Shown piece after piece: positions 59,071 to 64,000 of a stretch of 64,000 bases of DNA (the first letter of the stretch is position 1; the number at the start of each line of letters is the position of its first letter). The notes beneath the pieces were generated by a model. It saw only the letters and a program-made list of their open reading frames with translations. It made no database searches and was not told the origin of the DNA. Position numbers and translations under genes: made by a program. The stretch is from Carex sylvatica (Eukaryota > Streptophyta > Magnoliopsida > Poales > Cyperaceae). The stretch spans positions 248,001 through 312,000 of the forward strand of contig CAXKVR010000140.1 of NCBI GenBank assembly GCA_964058845.1, written 5' to 3'.

Positions 59071-61826
59071 ATATTAATTATTTTTCAAATGGGATTTTAA
59101 AATATTGAAGTCTACTAACTCTTAATTTAATTAATGTCATACCTGAATTTCTTGAATTTCTTGCAGCCCTTGACTTCTTGCTAGCCTTTCTAACTTGTTT
59201 CGATCTAGACCGTCCTTCCATTATATCCATAACCATTGGAATACGCTTATGCTTTCTCCTACCACGATTAATGTTGTCTGGATCTGGCCTAATTATAGGA
59301 CCGTCGTACAATGGCCAATTGTTTTCGTTGCCAAAACCGTGCCAATTAGCGGTCCATGTATTGATGTAATTTTGCAAGCTATAGTATGGACTTACATAGT
59401 TCTTCATATCGAGTCTTCTTTTAGTGCACACTGCAAGGACATGATTGCAAGGAATGCCTGTAAGTTGTGGTTTCTGACATTCACAAACTGGCACATGTCC
59501 AGAGAAGTCGACCTCGTACTTCATTAATCCTTTTCTTCCCTAAAATAGTAAATGTCAGTTATTATTACATCATAAATATTTGAGTAAAATTTAGTTAACA
59601 TACCTTTGAAATGACTTCATCGGCAACTCTGACCTCAAAGTTGCGTCGATAGAATCCAAAGGGTATGACTTCATGCACTTTTCCCTTCGCCCCACGGTAT
59701 TGTAATAATTGCGTAATTTGCATGGAAAACTCCAACCCTTGTACTTCCCAACTTGCTGCCACGCCCCTTCTATTCCTAAACCATTCAACACATTTATAAA
59801 ATGTGGCCTCCACAATTGCTGTCACCAGCAGTTGTCTAGCAACTCTGAACACATTATTCAATGACTCAGACCCATTAGTTGTCATTATGCCCCATCTATT
59901 AAGGCCACCGTCATGACATTGTGTCCACTTATGAAGCTTAAGTGGCTCTTCTACACTAGGCGGATGTCTTTTCCCTTGTTTCATGATGTAGTCACAAATA
60001 TGTGGGTCCTCATCCTCGATTCTTTTCATGCCCTCTGCCCACCTCCGTGGTTTGAACTTTCTAACACATTCTTTGAATATATCTTTTAAACCATCATCTT
60101 TACATACCTTGAACATATTTTGAGCTATGTGTTGAGCACACAACCGATGATTCGCTTCACCATTCTCCTCACACCATCCTAGTTCCGGTTGTTCAAAAAT
60201 AGACCGAATAGCAGCGTGTGCATCTGATATGACACATATACAACCTTCGCCCACAACCTCGGATCGCAACCATCTCATAAACCAACCCCAATTATCTAAT
60301 GTCTCTTCTCCCATTATTGCAAATGCCAAAGGTAGGACTTGTTGCTCTGCGTCATAAGCACAAGCTATATAAAGTTTTCCCTTGTATCTACCTGATAGAT
60401 GTCCAGCATCGATACTTATCACCGGTCGAAGATAAGGCCAAGCGGCAATACATGGACCATATGCCCATGTGACACGTTTGAATATATGCACCCTGAATTC
60501 GTCAGATGGTTCTGACTCAATCTGAAATTTGGTACCTAAAATCATAGTAAAATACTTGTATCAAAAGCTTGCATAATTTATAAAATATATGCTTGTATGA
60601 AATGATTGGTAAGATTGAGGCCACTATACTAAATTTAATAATTTATGCATACCTGGATTTGACTCTTGAATAGCAGTCAATAATGGTGTTAACATTTCGT
60701 ATGCCTTTTCCCAACTCCCAAAAAGATCTCCTATTGCAATTTCTCTCCCTCTCCACAACTTGTTGTACGAGGGCTCTATTGCTGCATATTTAGACTTAAC
60801 AGCCGCACGCACCTGGTTTACTGTCATCTCCAAATTGACTCTCAATTCTTCTTTAATTAGAGTTGCAATCATTCTTGCTGTCATCTGACTGTGATCCATC
60901 TTACTAGCACTACCAAAACATGAGTACCGGTTTCGTTTCTTAACTATCACCCAAGCTCCTGTATCGATTGCTTTGGCATATAATTTCCATTCGCAACTCT
61001 CCACTTTACATGTCACTACATACATGCTTCTGTTACTGTTTTGCACATTTATTTCTATGTTATTTTCAAACATAAATTTTCCTAATTCTGTTTGGAGGTG
61101 TTCCTTTGATGGAAATTTTATACCCTCGGATAAAGGATCATCCAATATACGAGGAGTGCCAAAAAAAACACGATCAATGTATGGCATTGGCTCCTGAGAA
61201 TTGAAGGAAGGACATGGATGTTGCATACCCCGGTTAACGAATGGGATTGACATTCTCCACTCCTTCAATATTTCCTGTACACCAATCTCATTCTCTATCT
61301 CCTCCTGTGATAAATCTACCCCGACATCTGGGCTTTCATTGTCAGAAGAAGATGTGTCATCTTCAAATCCAACATTCATCGGATTCGTCGGATCTGCACA
61401 ATGGTTTGTACATGGTGGACTTGATAATATTGGTGTGCTACTACCTCCTGCTATACTATCCGGGTATGAGTTATAGTTGGTTTTCGATGTAATTTGTTCT
61501 GAATCAATAATTAATTCAAGTACACTAAATTTAACCATTGGAGAAGCATTTTCAATGACCATTTCCCAAATTTCAGGACATTCTACCAGAAATAGGGAAT
61601 AGAAATACGGTGTTCCAGGTGGTGCTGTGTTCATTCGTGCTTTAATAGTCAACTTATACTCACTCGGAAGCAATCCAAGATGTGCATGAATTTGCCTCCG
61701 TAATTCATCAAAACTAGTGTTTCTAGTCACATAAAATGTATACGCAACACCTAAATTATAACCTTCTCCTGTTTGTGTACGTATTACTTCACCTCCATGA
61801 TAAATGTTGACAAAAACCCTAGTCAT
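58997..61826 (-). CDS. MURA-type Mutator transposase, four coding exons
   Basis: Exons (minus): 61826-60653, 60535-59604, 59539-59143, 59052-58997; 2559 nt, 852 residues. All junctions are GT-AG and in phase; the first joins ESNP-G to TKFQIES. An N-terminal ubiquitin-like/PB1-type segment (1-70) precedes an acidic linker. The Mutator DNA-binding zinc region (about 236-320) has cysteines at 273, 278 and 303. The catalytic domain has D434 in SIDAGHLSGRYKG, D496 in VISDAHAAI, C524-x2-H527 and a likely E615 in TTNGSES. A SWIM zinc finger has C721, C723, C733 and H735. The C-terminal tail is basic. A leader intron (about 61831-61908) precedes the ATG. The transposase should bind the terminal repeats and catalyse excision and insertion. 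No stop or frameshift is seen in the modelled exons. Confidence 0.88.
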
Positions 61827-62088
61827 TTTTCTGGTAAAAAAAAAAAAATTGTTATAATTTCATTTTCAATTTTACAGTACTTAATATTCATGTAATAAGA
61901 AAAAAAAACTTACAATATTTGTCAGCTTGACTCACTCAACACAATGTTGCTGCCGATCTGTTCGCAATTCAATTTTGTGAGATGGACACTGAGGAAGAAG
62001 AACTTTGGTATGTTTCAAAAAAAAAAATACAATCGCTGAATAAGGAAGAAAATGAAAGCTACAGAAGAAATAAAGAAGAAATAAATGG

Positions 62089-62494
62089 ATTTGAATTTAA
62101 CCTACAAGTCATGAAGTTTTTTTTTCTAGGACTTCGCCATTTTTCTTTCTTCTAAATTTCTAAGTTATAAAAGATGAAGAGTAGAGAGAGAGACAGGGAA
62201 GGCAAGGGACGGGAGCCAAAATGAAAATACCAAAGTTTGGATCGGTGTTAACTATACCGATCTAATGTTTGGACTTTAATTCCGGATCCTCTGTGACGCT
62301 ATCTTCATAATCCGCAGAATAATTAAAAAAATTAAAAAAAAGCTTTAAGATCGGTAAGAATTTTGACGATCCAAAGTTGGAGATTTTTAGGATCGGTACA
62401 TCTAGTACCGATCTTACTATCAAAAAAAAATAGGATGTACTCTTTCTCTTTCTCTCTCTTCTTTTCTATTAATTACTATCAAAAAAAAATTTCC
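62089..62494 (-). repeat. MULE right terminal inverted repeat
   Basis: Mirror of 56086-56492, read inward on the minus strand: GGAAATTTTTTTTTGATAG, the GA-rich block, the two GATCGGT dyads, a TTTTATAAC box (62164-62172) and an ATG-GCG-AAG leader segment. It is the promoter end for the transposase. It has about two mismatches to the left repeat in the roughly 80-bp inner stretch I compared. Confidence 0.88.
62126..62140 (-). CDS. Five-codon upstream ORF in the right terminal repeat
   Basis: ATG-GCG-AAG-TCC-TAG (M-A-K-S), the counterpart of the one at 56439. It lies about 300 bases before the transposase start, across a leader intron. Confidence 0.35.
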   Translation of the reverse strand: MAKS

Positions 62495-62504
62495 CTCTTT
62501 GTTG
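62495..62504. repeat. MULE target-site duplication, right
   Basis: CTCTTTGTTG, identical to 56076-56085. Confidence 0.85.
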
Positions 62505-63179
62505 CACCTTATCCAGGGATTGGGATTGTGCTATCTAAAAGGCAACATGCCAATCATAGTCCGTGGTGGTTAAAGGGACCATAGTAACAAGATTTGTGAT
62601 TTATTTACGTTTTTTTTGTTTTTAATTTTTTTTTTTTTTTTTACATTTTCGAATCGAACTCTGAATAAAACGCAAAAATGTATAATATGTTTTATTTGCG
62701 AATAAAACACGAATCACAAATTATTCGCGTGAAAAATACGAAAAAAATATCAATTTTTTTTTTGCTGGGTTTGTTTTGGAGTTTTTTTTGTATTGTATCG
62801 AATTATTTCCGAATTATACTTGAATTATGAATTTTTAAATCTGCCGAACCGAATCTGAACTTTTCATTTGTCACTGAACCCGAGGTGTACTCATCATGGT
62901 CAACCACGAGACCGATGAGTATGGTAATCCCGGAAAAGATGAATGCTCGTCTCCAATTTTTAGTCAAGCATTCATCTCAATATTTTTGAATATGGCAACG
63001 GCGTAGCGGGTTGGAGAACGTGAACCCAGAGGCTACATAATTTTTCCATCTTTTAATAAATGATAAAATGTGAAGCTCATAAAGTTAAGATGAGTTTTAA
63101 TAGATAGGATCGATAATAAATCGAGTAAATTTGTGATTTTTAAAAATTTAAATGAGTAAATATAATTAAATTTTTTTGT
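62505..63179. other. Intergenic, with a foldback-family fragment at 63053-63170
   Basis: Contains T-rich and AATAAAACGCAAAAATG-type sequence at 62600-62760. At 63053-63170 is a fragment resembling the right arm of the foldback at 3953-4472 (AATAAATGATAAAATG, GATGAGTTTTAATAG, GTAAATTTGTGATTTTTAAA). No genes are seen. Confidence 0.4.
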
Positions 63180-64000
63180 ATTTTTTGATACTCAATCAAC
63201 ATTTGATATTTTTTTATGATTGACTCGATCTCATATTGAATAATTTCCGAATTACTTCTTCTGTATTGTGGATCATCAAAATAAGCAAGAATACTATTTT
63301 GATAGAAAATACCGTTTATAGGTATCGCCATCGAAATAACAAAACAGGATATTAGTTCTTTTTCTTCTTCTTTATCATATTTTAACGGAATAATTAATCG
63401 GTTTCTTCGCTTTTTCGTCAACAAATAAGACTTCTCTTGCAAAATAGAAGAATATATGAAATTCGAATGATTGTTCGATATGATTTGATCAGTCGGTGAA
63501 TGCTCAACAATTTCTCCTTTACTAGAAGTATTCAACAATTTATATCTTAGTTCATTATTAGCTTTTGTATTAGTTTTTGAGGGGTCAGAAATAGAAATAT
63601 ATCTTTCTTCAACAGAAAAAGAATCAACATTCATTTGATCTTGATCCTTGTGTACCGGAAAAGACACTCTATCGGATCTGCAAGGACTTCCTGCCAATAC
63701 CCATAAATGGCTTGTTTTTGGTAATAGATGCACGTTACTATTTTCATATTTAGGTGTATGGTAGACATCGGTACTCCAGTGCAGTTCTCCTCCCTCCTGA
63801 TTCCGAAAAAATATGTTTTTGTACTATCTCCTTAAAAGGAAAAGTAGACATTCTGGTACGAATCTCAGCAATAACTTGTTCTGATTCTACATATTGATCA
63901 CTTTGAACTAAAATCAAACTTTTCGAGGGGATACTCACATTATGGATAATATCTCGACTCTCTAGAGTTACATAGAAATCTGTAGAACACAGAAAGGCAG
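63180..64000 (-). pseudogene. rpoC2: Plastid rpoC2 fragment inserted in nuclear DNA
   Basis: The minus strand encodes a piece of the plastid RNA polymerase beta'' subunit: [16 protein letters not shown], then [79 protein letters not shown] and QYRR. A one-base shift near 63795-63805 separates the two parts. Apart from that, about 200 codons stay open. Homology fades near 63180 and continues past the right edge. Among nuclear transposons a lone rpoC2 piece is best read as a nuclear plastid insertion (NUPT). It is more diverged from the usual flowering-plant rpoC2, as I recall it, than a very recent insert should be. Confidence 0.85.

Larger units (their letters stand above)
56086..62494. mobile_element. 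Complete Mutator-like element with transposase and PMD genes
   Basis: 6409 bp bounded by terminal inverted repeats of about 405 bp (56086-56492 and 62089-62494) and a perfect 10-bp duplication. Inside are a plus-strand plant mobile domain gene (57018 to about 59070) and a minus-strand MURA-type transposase gene (58997-61826), which meet tail to tail. The terminal repeats differ at only a few positions by eye, so transposition was fairly recent. The transposase frame is intact under the splice model, so this copy may be autonomous, apart from the stop in the PMD gene. Confidence 0.9.

Noticed and set aside
60973..61492. Plus-strand frames over the transposase's first exon
   Set aside because: They are antisense shadows of the MURA coding exon.
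1..64000. CRISPR array, prokaryotic operon or phage signals
   Set aside because: None is present. Introns, LTR elements and plant domains show a nuclear plant sequence.

Overview
This is nuclear DNA from a flowering plant with a transposon-rich genome. The evidence is a B3-domain transcription factor of the NGATHA type, plant-type introns, Athila (Ty3/gypsy) and copia retrotransposons, an L1-type LINE tail, hAT and Mutator-like DNA transposons, many MITEs, and a fragment of plastid rpoC2 at the right edge. The species cannot be fixed from the sequence. Only one gene looks like a normal host gene: the intronless B3/NGATHA-like gene at 28556-29593. Almost everything else is mobile DNA.

Layout. 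1-1363: 3' end of a LINE with a poly(A) tail. 2507-4472: two MITEs and a foldback element. 4473-18000: a copia-type LTR-like element split by a complete Athila retrotransposon at 5027-16581. That Athila has 1834-bp LTRs that look identical, a 5-bp target duplication, a tRNA-Asp primer site and an open 1866-codon gag-pol frame on the minus strand. 18240-19988: broken copia pol and flank. 19989-23880: one LTR and primer site of a second, plus-strand Athila-like element, itself split by another copy of the copia LTR-like unit (21515-23455). 26643-27549: a hAT-type element with an 8-bp duplication. 27558-29700: the NGATHA-like gene with its promoter and a leader carrying an upstream ORF. 30000-51000: mostly non-coding. 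It holds an LTR-like non-coding element (36880-41300), an Athila second-ORF relic (43385-44386) and two families of long palindromes. One palindrome family sits repeatedly inside (TA)n tracts and is densest at 46.1-48.1 kb. 51518-55373: hAT-like elements nested in each other. 56086-62494: a complete Mutator-like element (MULE). 63180-64000: rpoC2 insert.

The most notable unit is the MULE. It has terminal inverted repeats of about 405 bp and a 10-bp target duplication. It carries two convergent spliced genes: a MURA-type transposase (four coding exons, 852 residues in my model) and a plant mobile domain (PMD) gene. Each inverted repeat supplies a TATA box, a leader and a 5-codon upstream ORF to the gene reading inward from it. 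The PMD gene has one in-frame stop after 354 codons and is otherwise open, so this copy may have lost its second gene recently. The second notable signal is a short dyad built on GTGCGG...CCGCAC. It has multiplied inside the young Athila: in both LTRs, in the 3' non-coding region, and in frame inside the polyprotein.
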